Positions 23,810 to 36,832 are shown, numbered from the stretch's first letter. The stretch is 64,000 nucleotides of DNA from Platismatia glauca (GCA_963556305.1 OY745768.1:1054001-1118000); one strand, 5' to 3'. Numbers and translations: made by a program. The notes: generated from the letters alone by a model not told the origin.

Positions 23810-25313
23810 TCATTTCTCGGTCTCTTTATCCCTCGTCTCCAGACTCCCAGACCTCTCCTGAGGCTCAAGCTTCTTATCGCCTGGGGAGCCAATATCGTCT
23901 GACATAGCCTCCGTCGCTGCCTGCTTCAGTCGTTCACTGTCGTCTGCCTTGATATCTTTCTTCTTCGTTTCTTCATCGTCGCTATCACCTAGGCTGAAGG
24001 GATCATGGTCTGCCACAGGACTGGGATCTACTGGAGCAAGTGGCTGCCACTTACTGGACTTTCCTCCAGTGCCAGATGACGGGCGATTGATTGGATCGGG
24101 CGACCTGGGATAGTGAATGTCAATCTCTTCTGGTGGGCCGTCTTGAAATGAGACTCGGCGGCCTGATTGGGTTGATTGAGGGCGGGGTGGTGTTGGTTTG
24201 AAAAGATCCGGGTTTGCCAAAGGACGACTTGAGCGCTTTTGGGCTGCGATTTTCGTTAGCCTTCTATAAAGTAGCGTCGTGCGTGGCCAAGAACATACCC
24301 TCATTATCTCTCATTTGAAGGCCAGCGAAATCGTCTCCAAGCACCTGTGGATCGGCGTCATAGCGCTCACGGTCTGCACTTCGCCTTCCAAATTCACTGC
24401 TCCTCCTACCGCCGGACTGTTGCGGAGTTGGATAGCCTTGCTGTGGCGGTCGCCCTTGAAAATCGCCATCCTCTTCACCATCGATCTTCTTTTTCAAGCT
24501 GTTTACCCATTTATTGACCGTCGATTGTGTTTCGAGAAAGCCCTTTTTGATGTTGTCCTTGAGAATGGGTAACTCCTCTAGTCAGGCCGTTAGACATCAC
24601 CAAGGCTCCCTCCGTCCTAGATGGAACATACCATCAAACCAACTGGGTCCATCGTCTTGACCGTATCCACTTGCCTGTCTCGGGGGCCCACGTTGTTGTG
24701 GCCTTCTATTGCCTGGTCCAGATCTCGGACCTTCCACATATGTAGGAGCCCCGTTGTAGTGTTCGGCAAGCTGCCGCGCGTATCGCTCATCTGCTGCAAG
24801 CTGGCTTTCCTCTGTAGATGTTGGGACGATAGGCGCTCGTTGTGGCCTTGGAGGTTGCGGCGGTGGAGGAGGCTCTGCGGCATCTGGATCTGACATGCCT
24901 AAGTACCATCAGCATCTCATGAAACGAGCTGAAAGCCTAATCAAAGATACCCAAAAGAGCATTGAAAGCCGGTTCCACTCGCCCGCCGCTAGCTCTCAAG
25001 ACAGCTTTGATGACTGCAGCATCAATGGAGGGAAAAGCTTCTTTTAAAGTGTTCTCCGCTTCCTGCTCTGGAGCCAATGGACGAGGTGGCTTGGGAGGGG
25101 GAACATCTTCCCCTGTGCCGGGCCTTGGCTTTTCTGTAGAGGCCGACAATTTCGGGGGAGATGATGGAGTTTCTGGAGCCTCGTCATCGAAGTCTAATGC
25201 TTTCGCAGTCGTTGGCGACTCTGGTGGAGCGTCTGACTTCTGTTGATTGTTAGCAGGTACCCATGTTTGATCTTATTGAGAATGCAACGTACAGGTTTCT
25301 CTGAACCTGACAT
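23810..25313 (-). CDS. cue5: CUE-domain ubiquitin-binding protein, Cue5-like
   Basis: Five exons: 25293-25313, 24951-25239, 24632-24898, 24299-24577, 23810-24243. Introns are 52-55 nt and the product is 429 residues. The first exon encodes only seven residues (MSGSEKP). A CUE domain lies at about 68-105 (TLKEAFPSIDAAVIKAVLRA, then FNALLG). It is followed by a proline-rich run, the conserved DERYARQLAEHYN, then LPILKDNIKKGFLETQSTVN and a Ser/Arg-rich RRSADRERYDADPQVLGDDF. The tail is acidic and Ser-rich. In yeast, Cue5 binds ubiquitinated aggregates and Atg8 for selective autophagy. That function is inferred here; I did not pick out a clear AIM motif. Confidence 0.9.
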
Positions 25314-28300
25314 GAGCACTGATAGGGTCGCTAGTATTGTGACGTAGGCAGAAGCTTTTCGGTATCTAGGAGTGTCTTTTGATCGGGAAAGAAAGTAAGG
25401 GCATACTTTACCTCACACCCTACTTTTAGTAGAACATCGAACAAACGCCTATCGCGGATTCGCGGCTCGGCTACTCGTATTACAGTAGTGTACATTTTGC
25501 TAAGCCCGAAATTCTTAGTGTACTTTATTCAAAACCTCGTTCAATTCTTAGCATTCGCTTTCACATTACTCATATAATCGTGTTGTCTTCCTTTCTCAAT
25601 ACCTACCTAATTAGTTACTACGGAATACTCGGTACCTTACCTACCTAGGTAGGTAGGTATAAAACCAACTCGACTAGCGTGTAGCCCCTTTTTCAATCCT
25701 GATTCCTGCGCTTATACGACCATCACATGTTCCTCCAGCTCTGTGCTGCCGGTATAGCTCTTCCAACGGTCCAATCAGAGAGTCAGGTTTCGGGATTGCA
25801 CTTTGCGCAGCGTTCCAACGAGGCGTGTTTGGTTGCGTGCATCTTATGAGAAACTCCGTCATCTCAGGTTGCGTATTGGCCAGCTGATAACATGAACACC
25901 GTAAGTCAAAAAAAATAACTTCTTATTCTTTCAACTTATCCGGGTTGTAGGCAGTAGCCGCGTGTCCCGTACAGTTGATGACGGAATTCAAGCATCTTAT
26001 TGGCAACTCCTGAAAGCGGAAACCGCAGCAGAAATAAGATGTCATAGACACGAATTTCATTGAGTGGAAACGGTAAGTTGTCTAAAGCTAAGCTTAGGGA
26101 ATCTACTAAGTAATAGGAAACGCTAAGTCATGGAAGGAAATTCCTTTCCAGGAGAGCATAACAGTTGCCCCGTACGAAGAAAGGCCTGCACATTCTCAAG
26201 GCCTGCCATAAACATCTGGTCTGTGCTTTGTTGATCCTCTAACACAAGGAATCCTCCATTCCGCTGCATGCCTGTCCACGTGATATCGCTCACTCCATCT
26301 CGCTTCTCATTTTCTGATTGTCGTAAATTCCTCGGGCGAGATTGAATTGTCCCACGGTTGCTGGTTCCGACGATTATGTTGAAGTCTCAATTTTGACATT
26401 GTGGCAAGATCTCCGTTGATTTGCCCGACCACGGCCTGTGGGTTGGGAAAACAGTATTGCCGTTCCTACGCCAGCAACCAGGGGGGTGGTGGATGGTACG
26501 TGTGCGGTGCGGCACCGGTGACTTCGAGGGCACAACAACAGAAATCAGGTGAGAATTCAAGTTCTGTTGGCCGTTGGCGTTTTAGACGATGACAGTGTTG
26601 ATGTAGCGGGCCATCCGAGTGCTGTACAGCCCAACGCTACCGGCGGTATAGCCGGGCATGACGACGGTAGTGTACTGAGGCGGTACGAAGGGGGTAGGGT
26701 GTTGCCTCAAGCATAATGATTGTACGTCGTTCCTGATGCTAAGGGGTAGAGTACATTCCGGATTGTCAGAGAGGTCGCGGCATAGGAGCCTGAAGAGCAG
26801 TTGGGACTTCCGCATAATTGGGTGGTGGATTCGACTCGGAAGGGTGTTGCGTCTCAGGACTTTGCGGTAAACAATTGGGGTACATGTACGGTATGCCTCG
26901 TCGGACGACTGCGGTGAAGGCGAGGGTGAGGAGAAGAGAGGTGACTGCCAATAGAGAGGTGGTCGGACCGCGCATATTGACGTTACGAGAAACGGATGGA
27001 TAATGGAGATTGAAGATACTGTATTATTTGAGATTTTGATATTCGAACGTTACAACGAAGCAGATTCCAGAAAAGACGATGGTAGGGAAAAAGATGAAAG
27101 GTGGAGGAGGATGGAATCTTTCAAAGCCATTTGTACGCGGGAGAATGAAATGATGTATGGCACAGCCCAAGATTGCAGAGCAAGTGTTGTGGAGGCTGAA
27201 GCACGTCAGTACCGGTATACGATGCCTTGCGAGACTAGCCGTGTGATACTTTTGACTAACTAGTGTGAGAATACGAAGGAACCTCAACTTCGATAGAATA
27301 CAAATATTACTTTCCAAGGCACACTCTATTATTCTCAAAATAAAGTATTCGAAAGTCAACAGTGTTAGCAAATATGAGGCTTTCATCGTTACGCTAAAGG
27401 TGATATGACAAGAATGCATGTATCCTCATTATTTCTATGGTGACAAGTTACGTGGATCTGTCCACCTACATAGAAATTCATCGCTCAAACGCTCGCTCGA
27501 TAGTGCGGTCATCTAACAAACACTCCAAGCCTCACCCCGTGTTGATTGGAGTCTAATATTCCATTGCAGTGTTAGAATATCCTCTATATCACGGATGAAC
27601 ATGCCCATTCTTCCACGATCAAATAGCGAGTGTCCATCTCGTCTACGGATACATAGCAAATCACAATGCTTCCAGTCATATGCCTTGAGTCCTCTGTCAG
27701 CTGACTGAATCTCTCATTAATAACGATCCAAGAAATCAACTCTCTAATCTACAGCAACCCCCAAAGCAAGTTGATGCTTATTGCCTCCAAAACCAATGAC
27801 AAGCCAGCCGAAGTGTTCTTCTACACTGCCTGCCGTCGCTTTCTACAACGAGGCCACTTTGAGCCGGTGCACAGTCATTGAATCGACAACATGAAGCTTG
27901 ATCGACGATCCGTCGTCGCCATTCTGACATACTTCTTATGGCTTTGGACGTCGAGGATTCCTGAACAAAATGTATTTGGGTATCTGCAATTGCGGAAGTC
28001 AGCAGTGGTATACCATTGAGACCGATCATAGCAGTGTTTGGTTCGAGACCACGAGGCACTGCATAGTTCATATTCACCAAATGAGGGGGGTTGTGGAGCT
28101 GATGTTTCGAATTCGTTATCGTCACTAGAAAGCCAGATGCATGATTGTCCCATCTCAATCGATCATGGTGGGCAGACAACATGATCAATATGCCTGCGTT
28201 CGCATTACTGGAGTCCTTGTCGGACCTTTCCCCTCTAATTTTCTGTCTCGTCAAACGGTCACGTTCCAATTCATTGGAGGACGAGAAGATCAATAGTAAC

Positions 28301-28809
28301 GGCTGAGAGCTGAACATACCCAACGCTTCATCCGGTCGAGGTTTGTGCATATAATGGACGTGGCTTGGAGGATCCGCATTTTCACCCTTCAGCGCATCTT
28401 CACTTTGGATGAAAGTTGGAGTATATGTCGAGTGCAATCGTACACCCCCGATCATTCTAGACTCTCAATCTCTTACACAGTCCAATAAGATTTGGGCAGT
28501 CGTAAATAGATTCCTTATTCCTTCTCCGCGTGAATGCGTATAATAAAGCCAATCAACTCTGCCTTGTCTTATCGCCCCACGGTTTTCGCATCGCGCCATC
28601 GCGGCAACCACTTCAGTTGATTGTAAGCACTATTAACGCGAACGCGGAAGCAATGCCAAGAGTTCTCATAAAATTAAATTTTGACGCTAAATTGAAGAGT
28701 TGCCAAGACATGAGCTCGATCAATTCCTGAATGTTGCATCAAATGTTGACGCTTTTGTCATGTAGCGTCATGATCTAGCTGGGTAAATGGTAACCCGGAA
28801 TGCGGACAG
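25314..28809. other. Long gene-poor stretch
   Basis: A GGTA/TACC palindrome cluster lies at 25600-25660. A minus-strand frame at 26766-26975 (69 codons) begins with an N-terminal hydrophobic helix (SLLAVTSLLLTLAFTAVV) and could be a small membrane or secreted protein, but its 3' end is doubtful. A 225-codon minus frame at 27778-28455 has no protein-like features I recognise. Nothing else is supportable. Confidence 0.3.
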
Positions 28810-31095
28810 ATGGCTGACTTTGACCTATCCACTTCTTTCATCCCTTCTCTCCACAAGCCGTCGTCCCTCCTTCCTATTGCCCGTCATCGTCAGAGCCTAC
28901 TATATCTCGTTGAAACATTTCCAGTGACTATAGTCGTCGGTCAAACAGGTTTGTACATCCTTTACTTTTCCCTTCTTTGGAACCAGAACTTGGGTCACAT
29001 GACAAGGAGCAAAAGGATCTTTTTGATCTTGAGACTTGAGGAATCGATTTCTTGACTTGAAGAATCAATGCTGACCCGCAGTGGTGCGTAAGGAAGTGGA
29101 AAAACCACACAGATCCCACAATTTCTCGAACAGGCAGGATGGTGCGCAGACGGCAAGACTATTGCGGTCACGCAGGTAGGTGAGTTTGGAAACCATGCTT
29201 TTAATTGTCAGTCCCTTTGGCTACTGTTTGGCTACTGATGACATATCAGCCTCGCAGAGTCGCTGCCACTACCGTGGCTACTCGAGTCGCAGAGGAGGTT
29301 GGATGCAAGTTAGGGGAAGAAGTCGGCTACTCGATTAGATTCGAGGATCTCACCACGGCCAAAACTCGTATCAAGTTCCTGACCGATGGTCTTCTACTTC
29401 GGGAAGCCCTTGCAGATCCTCTGCTATCGAGATACTCAGTTATCATGGTTGACGAAGCTCATGAACGCTCGCTAAGCTCTGACATTCTCCTTGGCGTACT
29501 GAGGAAGATCTGCAAAAGGAGGCCAGATCTCCGCATTATAATCAGTAGCGCAACTTTGCAAGCAGAAGATTTCCTACATTTCTTCTCTGGAGATCAACCC
29601 GAAGAGAATGGTGATGCAGCCGAGCGCTCTGTAGGTCGGATCATCAGCCTAGAAGGCCGAATGTACCCTGTGGACACGATGTATCTTGAAGAACCGGTCG
29701 AGGACTATGTCGAAAGGGCAGTGAAGACTGTGTTCGATATACACGCTAGTGAACCGGATGGCGATATACTCATTTTCTTGACTGGTCGAGAAGAAATCGA
29801 CACGGCTCTTCAGCTAATTGCAGATCGAGCAGCGTCTCTACACCCTCGGGCTCAATCTATGTTGTCGCTGCCTCTATATGCTGGGCTGAACAACGAGCAA
29901 CAGCTCTATGTATTCGAGCCAGCTCCAGAAAATACCCGCAAGGTCATTGTCTCCACGAACATTGCGGAGGCTTCAGTGACCATCGATGGCATTGTTTATG
30001 TCATTGATAGTGGCTTTGTCAAGCTGCGTGCCTTTAATCCTAAGACTGGGATCGAAACTTTGACGGCTACGCCGATCTCCAAGGCATCCGCCACACAGCG
30101 TGCTGGTCGAGCAGGGCGGACGAGGCCGGGGAAATGCTACAGATTGTATACCCAGCCTACTTACGAGAGTCTCCCAGAAGCCACAGTACCGGAAATCCAG
30201 AGATCAAATCTTGCACCAATAATTCTCCAATTGAAAGCACTTGGCATTGACAATGTTCTCCGCTTTGATTTCTTCTCACCTCCACCAGCCGAATTGATCA
30301 TCCGTGCGCTGGAGCTGTTGTACTCGTTGGGAGCGGTGGATGACTACGCGAAGCTCACTCGGCCCTTGGGTGTACGCATGGCCGAACTCTCGGTTGAACC
30401 AATGATGGCCAAAGTTCTCTTGTCAGCACCTACAATGGGATGTCTGAGCGAAATTTTGTCTATTGCAGCAATGACTAGTTTGCAAGGGGCCGTGTGGTTT
30501 CATAATGATAGAGAGAAGAAGGCAACGGAATCTACTCGGCGAAAATTTGCTGTCGAGGAGGGAGATCACCTTACGCTACTCAACGTCTATCAAGCTTTTG
30601 TGACCAAGGGCAGGAAGGATTCGAAATGGTGTCGGGACAACAATCTAAACTACAAATCTATGGCACGCGCCGTCAGCGTTCGAGCTCAGCTGAAGCGGTA
30701 CCTAGAGCGCTTTGGAATAGATGTTGATGAAACCCTTGCCACAAACAAGAGGGCAGATGAAGTGCCTAATAGAGGAGGGCAGATCAGAAAGTGTCTGACA
30801 GCTGGGTATTTTGCTCACGCTGCCAGGATGCAGCCTGATGGAACCTTCAAGACAGTTAACGGGAGCGTGATTTTGCACGCTCATCCAAGCTCTCTCATGT
30901 TTGTAAGTCTACTTTCGCCCGCAGATTCTTGAAAGTCTTCCTAACGACAAGTAGAACAGGAAGGCGGACTGGGTCATCTTCCACGAGATCCTCGAGACTG
31001 GGAACAAGACTTTCATTCGGGATATCACAAAGATCGAGAAGAGCTGGCTGCTTGATGGCTCTTTGTCAACGTATTATCAAGTCAAGGAAAATTGA
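28810..31095 (+). CDS. DHX35: DEAH-box RNA helicase, DHX35-like
   Basis: Four exons: 28810-28948, 29093-29175, 29250-30902, 30955-31095, coding 671 residues, the usual DHX35 length. The first intron splits the Walker A motif and correct splicing restores GQTGSGKTTQ (about 44-53). Further motifs in order are PRRVAA (Ia, 75), DEAH (142-145), SAT (174-176), STNIAEASVT (V) and QRAGRAGR (VI, 357-364). They are followed by the winged-helix/ratchet region and an OB-fold ending ITKIEKSWLLDGS. The lack of a long N-terminal extension distinguishes it from Prp2, Prp16 and Prp22 types. DHX35 is found in late spliceosomal (C) complexes, so a nuclear splicing or RNP-remodelling role is likely. The PITH gene follows 185 bp downstream on the same strand. 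Confidence 0.93.
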
Positions 31096-31280
31096 GAAAG
31101 GTCTGCTCTGGCGAGAGGCTTCGAGATAAAGCGCTAGAAGATCTTGATAACGACATATAATTGATGTATCTTAGATGATGAAATTGACCAATCAAAGCCG
31201 CGTCTGCTGAGTGAATTTAGCCCGCTTCTAAACTCCCTTCCTGTCAGGAACGTAGCCAACTCATCCACAATGACCGAAGC

Positions 31281-32007
31281 ATGTCTCACCATTCCGGGCA
31301 TGATCATTCTGGCCACGATCACGAAGACCACGGTCATGACCACGGTCACGACCATAGTGACGAGACAGAACCAGCTCTCCAGACCCTGATCTGGAAGCAA
31401 ATCGACTTTGACAACATAAGAACGCTTAACGAGACTGAGCCCGACGCGGGCGCAAAGATTGTCAAAAAGACATGGCAGCAGCGGCTGCAGGCTGATCCGC
31501 AGCTCGAGAGCGATGCAGACGAGCAATTGCTCATGTTTGTGCCGTATGTCGCTGCTGTGCTTCATCAGACTTACAACAATTTAATGACTTGCGCACAGCT
31601 TCGCCGGCGTCCTAAAGCTGCACGCCATCCTCATCCGTGCCTCTACCTCCGACTGCTGTCCCAAGACCCTCAAAGTCTACCACAACAGAGATGACCTCGA
31701 CTTCTCCACTGCCTCGGACCTCGAGCCCACGCAGACTCTCACTGTCTCGCAGACTAATGACATCCAGGAGCTGCAGGTCAAGCGGGCGAAATTTGGAAAT
31801 ACGTACAACTTGACGTTGTTCCTAGAGGATAACTATGGGGATGATGTTACGAGGTTGTATTGGATTGGGTTCAAGGGAGAGTTTACGGAGTTGAATAGGG
31901 AGCCGTTTGAGGCGTTGTACGAGAAGGCGGCGAACCCGAAGGATCATGAACTGGTGGCAGGGATTGGGGAGAGGGGTGCTATGAGTAGGGGAAGGCATGG
32001 GATGTAG
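31281..32007 (+). CDS. PITH-domain protein
   Basis: Two exons, 31281-31543 and 31599-32007 (55-nt intron), give 223 residues. A His/Asp repeat N-terminus (HDHEDHGHDHGHDH) could bind metal. The PITH domain then fills the protein: LIWKQIDFDNIRTLNE, ADEQLLMFVP joined by splicing to FAGVLKLHAILIR, then KTLKVYHNRDDLDF, the conserved QTNDIQEL and AKFGNTYNLTLF, and GFKGEFTELNREP near the end. The domain is shared with the C-terminal part of thioredoxin-like 1, which binds the 26S proteasome. There is no thioredoxin domain here, so this is the stand-alone form, with function inferred only as proteasome-associated. ATG 31281 is in frame; an ATG at 31270 is not. Confidence 0.92.
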
Positions 32008-32261
32008 GTCGATAATGGACGCCTTTGTGGCACGCTCTGTATTGCTGCTTCACGGAATAAGTTCCAGGAGCGTTAGCACCCGGGTGCTGGGTAAAAGTGC
32101 TTGAGGGATTAGATAATGATGACATCGTCTATACCGTGTGCCAGCGGAAATGCATCAGGACTGTGCAAGCGATCTCCCAGAAGCCAAATATATACCGAAT
32201 GGTCATTCCCAACGCCGTTCGCTATGCCGTTCGCGACGTTCAGGACCTCCTGATCTGAAGA

Positions 32262-32972
32262 TTATGCCAGCATCGCCGTCTCCGCAGCCTGCGCCGCCGC
32301 TCTTTCCTGTGCTCTTGCTCTCGCCCTCGCTTTCTGCTGTCCCACCTCTTTCAGTTCCCCGGCAAATGCAGGCTCATTCTGAGGTGCTGCTGGATACTCG
32401 ACAGCATCAGACTCTTGAACCCCGTTAATCTCCCCCTCCATAGCCTCCAACTCATCCTCTACCTCATCCTCATCCTGGTTCGACATCTGGCCGCCCAGCA
32501 TCTCACTGATCTCCATTTGATACGCCCTTGCGTCCTCACTCTCCCCCATCAGCTTCTCCACGTTCTCGATGCCGCCCATTTCGGCATGGATTTGTTTGAG
32601 GACGCTGGTACCCTGTTGTAGGCCGTATACCACATCCTTCTGGACCAGGGAAAACTCGACATTGCTGGTCAATTGTTCGAGTGTTTCAAGCTGGGCGTCG
32701 GTTTTGACGAGAAGCGTTTCTTGGAACTTCTTGCGCCGCAGTGCCAAGAGTGCTTTGGCCTTGTCTCCACGGGCTAGGCATTGTCGCGCGACTGCTGTCT
32801 CGCGGTCTGTAATCAGGGTTATGCGCTGCTGGTACTGGTGTAACTTGTCGCGCTGGTTCTTCATGTCAAGGATTGCCCTGCGTCATTTGTTAGTAGATAT
32901 TGGGAAAGAAGATATTTATTGAGCCGACCTGTCCTGCGCCGAGATCTTGTGCGAGCTTGGAGTGTTCCCCAT
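32262..32972 (-). CDS. vps20: ESCRT-III subunit Vps20 (CHMP6 family)
   Basis: Exons 32929-32972 and 32262-32877 with a 51-nt intron (CTAAC branch) encode 219 residues. The short first exon supplies MGNTPSSHKISAQDR, a glycine-2 N-myristoylation signal typical of Vps20. The Snf7 core follows (AILDMKNQRDKLHQYQQRIT, then RKKFQETLLVKTDAQLETLE), basic N-terminal helices giving way to an acidic C-terminal half with DEDEVEDELEAMEGEI. Vps20 links ESCRT-II (Vps25) to Snf7 polymerisation on endosomes for multivesicular-body sorting. It is transcribed divergently from rix7, with only 208 bp between start codons. Confidence 0.93.
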
Positions 32973-33180
32973 AGCGACATGGTCTCTCTCCAAGCTACGA
33001 ATGGGACGTATTTGACCACAAGGAGGTCAGATGCCTTGAATTGGTGAAGCGCAAGTAGGTACTCATTAGACAGGCACTAGCGCAGTTCTTATCGATAAGC
33101 ACCAAACAGTTTTCTTCATATGTGATACTGAGACTCTCACATCAAAGCTGTAAACCTGCTCTAACTCTAAGGTGCTAAGT

Positions 33181-35428
33181 ATGCCTTCACGCACCTTTAA
33201 TGGGAGGGTTACTTTGGGCCAGGGCTTAGACAAAGAGGTATGCTTTACCCAACAAGCCAACAGGAGATCTGCTCACTGGCCAGGTCTATCAAATTGTTCG
33301 AAAGCTCGTCGACGAGGACGCACAGTATAATCAGCAAACAAGATTGTCTGTTCCTAGTGTCTACGACAAGATCAAGAGGTCAAACTCAAGTCTCAATCGA
33401 AAAAGCAAAAAGCTATTAGAGGACAGCATAGGCCGGGTGCTAGACGTACTGAAACAAGAAGCAGAGAGCGAAGATGAGGTTGGGTCCATGGAGGGCGACT
33501 TTCCTGATATGAGGAATGCGGACTCGCCAAATGCAAATAACATGAATAACAGAATCGTGAGAGCCTGGTCAAAAGATACTTCGAACATGAACGGAGGCCA
33601 GACAACTACCACTGAGGATCAAGTGGCCCAGCCCACTGCACCAGTGTCGAAGAAGCGTCAAACAAACGGCGAACCCTTGATGAAGCGGCGAAAGGCAGGT
33701 CCTGAACTCGATCGCTCTCCACCAAAGCATATCAGCCTGGCAGACCTCGGAGGAGTTGACAATGTCATCCAAGATCTGAAGGACCTAATTGTCCTACCTT
33801 TATTCAGGCCTGATATCTACATGAGCTCAAAGATACAACCACCTCGCGGCATTCTCCTCCATGGACCTCCTGGGTGCGGAAAAACCATGATTGCAAATGC
33901 TCTCGCCGCCGAGCTTGGCGTACCTTTCATCTCACTGTCTGCACCTTCGTTGGTGTCTGGTATGTCTGGGGAGTCGGAGAAAGCATTGCGAGATCATTTC
34001 GAAGAAGCGAAAAAGATGGCACCTTGTCTCGTCTTCTTGGACGAGATAGACTCAATTACACCTAAAAGAGAAAATGCGCAGCGCGAGATGGAGAAACGCA
34101 TCGTTGCCCAACTACTCACATGTATGGACCAGCTGGCCCTAGAGCAGACGGGTGGGAAAGCGGTGATTATTCTTGCCGCTACTAACAGACCTGATTCACT
34201 CGATCCTGCTTTAAGGCGAGGCGGTCGATTCGATAAAGAGATCAATCTTGGAGTACCGAGTGAAGCAGTCCGGGAGCAGATTCTACGAGCATTAACGAGG
34301 CAAATGGCTCTCTCCGATGATTTCAATTTCCGCCATCTAGCCAAACTTACGCCCGGATTTGTTGGAGCTGATCTCAGCGACCTTGTCTCTACGGCGGGCT
34401 CGGCAGCTATAAAAAGGTTCTTAGACACGCTCAAGACAGAGAGTAATGACATGGATGTTGACACCAGTGATATCCCTGTCTCAGAGACCGTCTTAGAACT
34501 GCGGCGACTAATAAAACGGGCAAAGGAACCTCCCATTGCAGAGACGGCTGCTATCTTGATTACGATTGGTGACTTCTTGACTGCATTGCCCAAGATACAA
34601 CCTTCGTCCAAACGCGAAGGATTTGCTACAATCCCTGACACTACTTGGGCAGACATCGGAGCCTTGCGGCCCGTTCGTGAGGAGCTTCTAACTGCAATTG
34701 TCGAGCCAATTAGAAGTCCTGAAAAATACGAGCGTGTGGGCATTACAGCACCTACAGGGGTTCTTTTGTGGGGTCCGCCAGGTTGTGGGAAGACATTGCT
34801 TGCCAAGGCTGTGGCGAACGAGTCAAGAGCCAACTTCATCAGCGTCAAAGGGCCCGAACTTCTCAACAAGTACGTGGGTGAATCAGAGAGAGCGGTACGG
34901 CAAGTGTTCGTACGAGCCAGGTCAAGTATACCTTGCGTTATTTTCTTCGACGAATTAGACGCGCTGGTGCCCAAACGTGATGACAGCCTTTCAGAGTCGT
35001 CCGCAAGAGTAGTAAATACTCTGCTCACCGAGCTTGACGGTCTGAGCAACCGACAGGGGATCTATGTAATTGCTGCGACTAACCGCCCAGACATAATAGA
35101 CCCTGCCATGCTTCGGCCTGGCAGACTCGAGACGTTGCTCTTCGTTGACCTACCGGAAGAGGCGGAAAGAGTCGAGATACTGCAGACGTTGAGTCGCAAT
35201 CTCTCGATACCATTCACCGATGCCATTGCGGATGTTGCTCGAGCATGTGAAGGCTTCAGCGGTGCTGACTTGGAGAGTCTACTTCGCAGGGCCGGATATG
35301 CGGCCATCAAGCGTAATGACAGTATCGGATTAGAAGACTTCATGATTGCACGACAGAAGATCAGGCCCAGTGTTGGCGACAGGAGAAAATACGACAAATT
35401 GAAAGTGCAGTGGGGTGCTGGTCTTTGA
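33181..35428 (+). CDS. rix7: AAA ATPase Rix7 (NVL family), 60S ribosome biogenesis
   Basis: A small first exon, 33181-33237, joins through a 46-nt intron to 33284-35428, giving 733 residues. The join restores LDKEVYQIVRKLVDEDA, the N-terminal UBX-like helix of the family, whereas reading upstream without splicing meets a stop. There are two tandem AAA modules: D1 with GPPGCGKT at 213-220 and Walker B DEID at about 272-275, and D2 with GPPGCGKT at 516-523 and DELD at about 575-578. A basic MKRRKAG nuclear signal lies before D1. Rix7 is a nucleolar hexamer that removes assembly factors such as Nsa1 from pre-60S particles. Both modules keep their Walker motifs, so both are likely ATP-binding. 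No downstream gene is seen at 35429-36765. Confidence 0.95.
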
Positions 35429-36765
35429 GGCTAGCTATCATACCATGACCCACTCATCACACTTTGCCAATTCGGTGTGCTTATATGTGTGTCTGTGTCT
35501 TGCAGTCCCAGCTAAGGATAATCGCACGCTTTGACCTGTGCTCCCTGCAATTTGTGATGGACCTTGTCGACTTGCACGAAGGCTGACCAAAAGGAAAAAA
35601 GGGGAAGCGGTAAAAGGTGGAGAACAACAGCATGACACTGCTAGAACTAATCCACTCCTTCGACAGGTGCGCGGGTTGGTCAGATTTTCTGTACTTACTT
35701 TCCGGAGCGGCTCCGGGCCTGAAATAGGCAGGAGAGGCTTACACAACAATAGGGGCTTCAAACTGCAAATGGCAAGGACTGAATGTCAGTCCAGACCCAC
35801 GTTTACAGAACCTAGGTCTCATTACGGTGGGATATTTCCAGCGAGAGACAAGCAGGCGGGATGTGCGGAGGCTGTTCCTTACACAAGCTGCAGATCCATG
35901 TGCACTTTTGTTGTACCCCTTGCATGTGCATTTGGCAGAATGCATCGAGAGAGGAGTCGTTACCATTTTTATGTGGCTAGTGTGGCAAGGCAAGAAAATC
36001 TGCGGAATAGAAATGCGGGGACCCCAGATCATGCGCGACATCTCGCATCTGTTGGCCGAAAAGGTCTGCTGCTCCAAGCTACTACGCCCAAATAGGAAGG
36101 TGAAAGGCACAGCACTAACCGCGAGCCGCTGCAAAAGTAGCATATATCTCGGTGCCTCAGATTTTGAATTTGGCGCAGTCCATGTTGGCAAAGCTTAAAG
36201 GAAACAGGATGGACAATCTCATGGCCCCTCTCACATGAGTCAGATATCGTGCGGAGCCCCCATATGGTGCGTACAAACTTGAGAGGATGACTACCACTTT
36301 TTGAATTTTAGCCAATTGTACCAGCCACTTAGCAAAGCCACTAGGCGCCGAAGAGACATCTTGTCGCCGCTAGACTCGTATACGGGAGCCAATGGAGCAG
36401 GTACCAAGTACCCAGATTGCTCTAGGGATACACCAGTCTTGACGGGATCCCGGATTCAGGATCAGGTCATAGGGACTGAATGCAAAACGCCCTCTGATAT
36501 CCTGTCCAGTATTGCCACTCTGGCCAATTTCTGCCTTGCAGTCCGGAGTGGTTATGGGGAAGCGGTTACTCTCGAAATTTGCTTCGACACTCACGAGCCG
36601 TAATGTCTCATTTCCCCTGACAGACGGCATTCTGCTCTAATTTCGCTGGTCATCATGAGTCTGACAACGGAAATTGAGCTCAGCTAGTAGCGGAACTTCA
36701 TGTTCATATGCAGAAGCTTGAGGATGCCGCGTGCCGGCATCACCAGATCTTTTCAGCTAGAATGC
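35429..36765. other. Intergenic stretch, no gene supported
   Basis: A 185-codon plus-strand frame (35538-36095) and an opposite-strand frame overlap here. Neither has a recognisable motif or plausible composition, so I regard the interval as the 3' side of rix7 plus the gtaA upstream region. Confidence 0.4.
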
Positions 36766-36772
36766 TATAAAA
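36766..36772 (+). promoter_or_regulatory. Putative TATA box of the glutaminase gene
   Basis: The sequence TATAAAA lies 61 bases before ATG 36833. Another in-frame ATG at 36779 is only 7 bases past this box, so transcripts starting 30 or more bases downstream would exclude it. That supports the later start. Confidence 0.5.
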
Positions 36773-36832
36773 TGCGTGATGTCCGCCTGCAATCTCAGTC
36801 TCCATCCCTCAAAGACTTCTCCTTTATTGATC

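Noticed and set aside
27778..28455. 225-codon minus-strand open frame with ATG
   Set aside because: No motif, no splice support and composition unlike neighbouring proteins; likely chance.
35538..36095. 185-codon plus-strand open frame
   Set aside because: No domain; overlaps an equally long opposite frame and sits in the 3' region of rix7.
36779..36832. In-frame upstream ATG for the glutaminase gene
   Set aside because: It lies 7 bases after the TATA box and would bury the signal peptide behind 18 unrelated residues.
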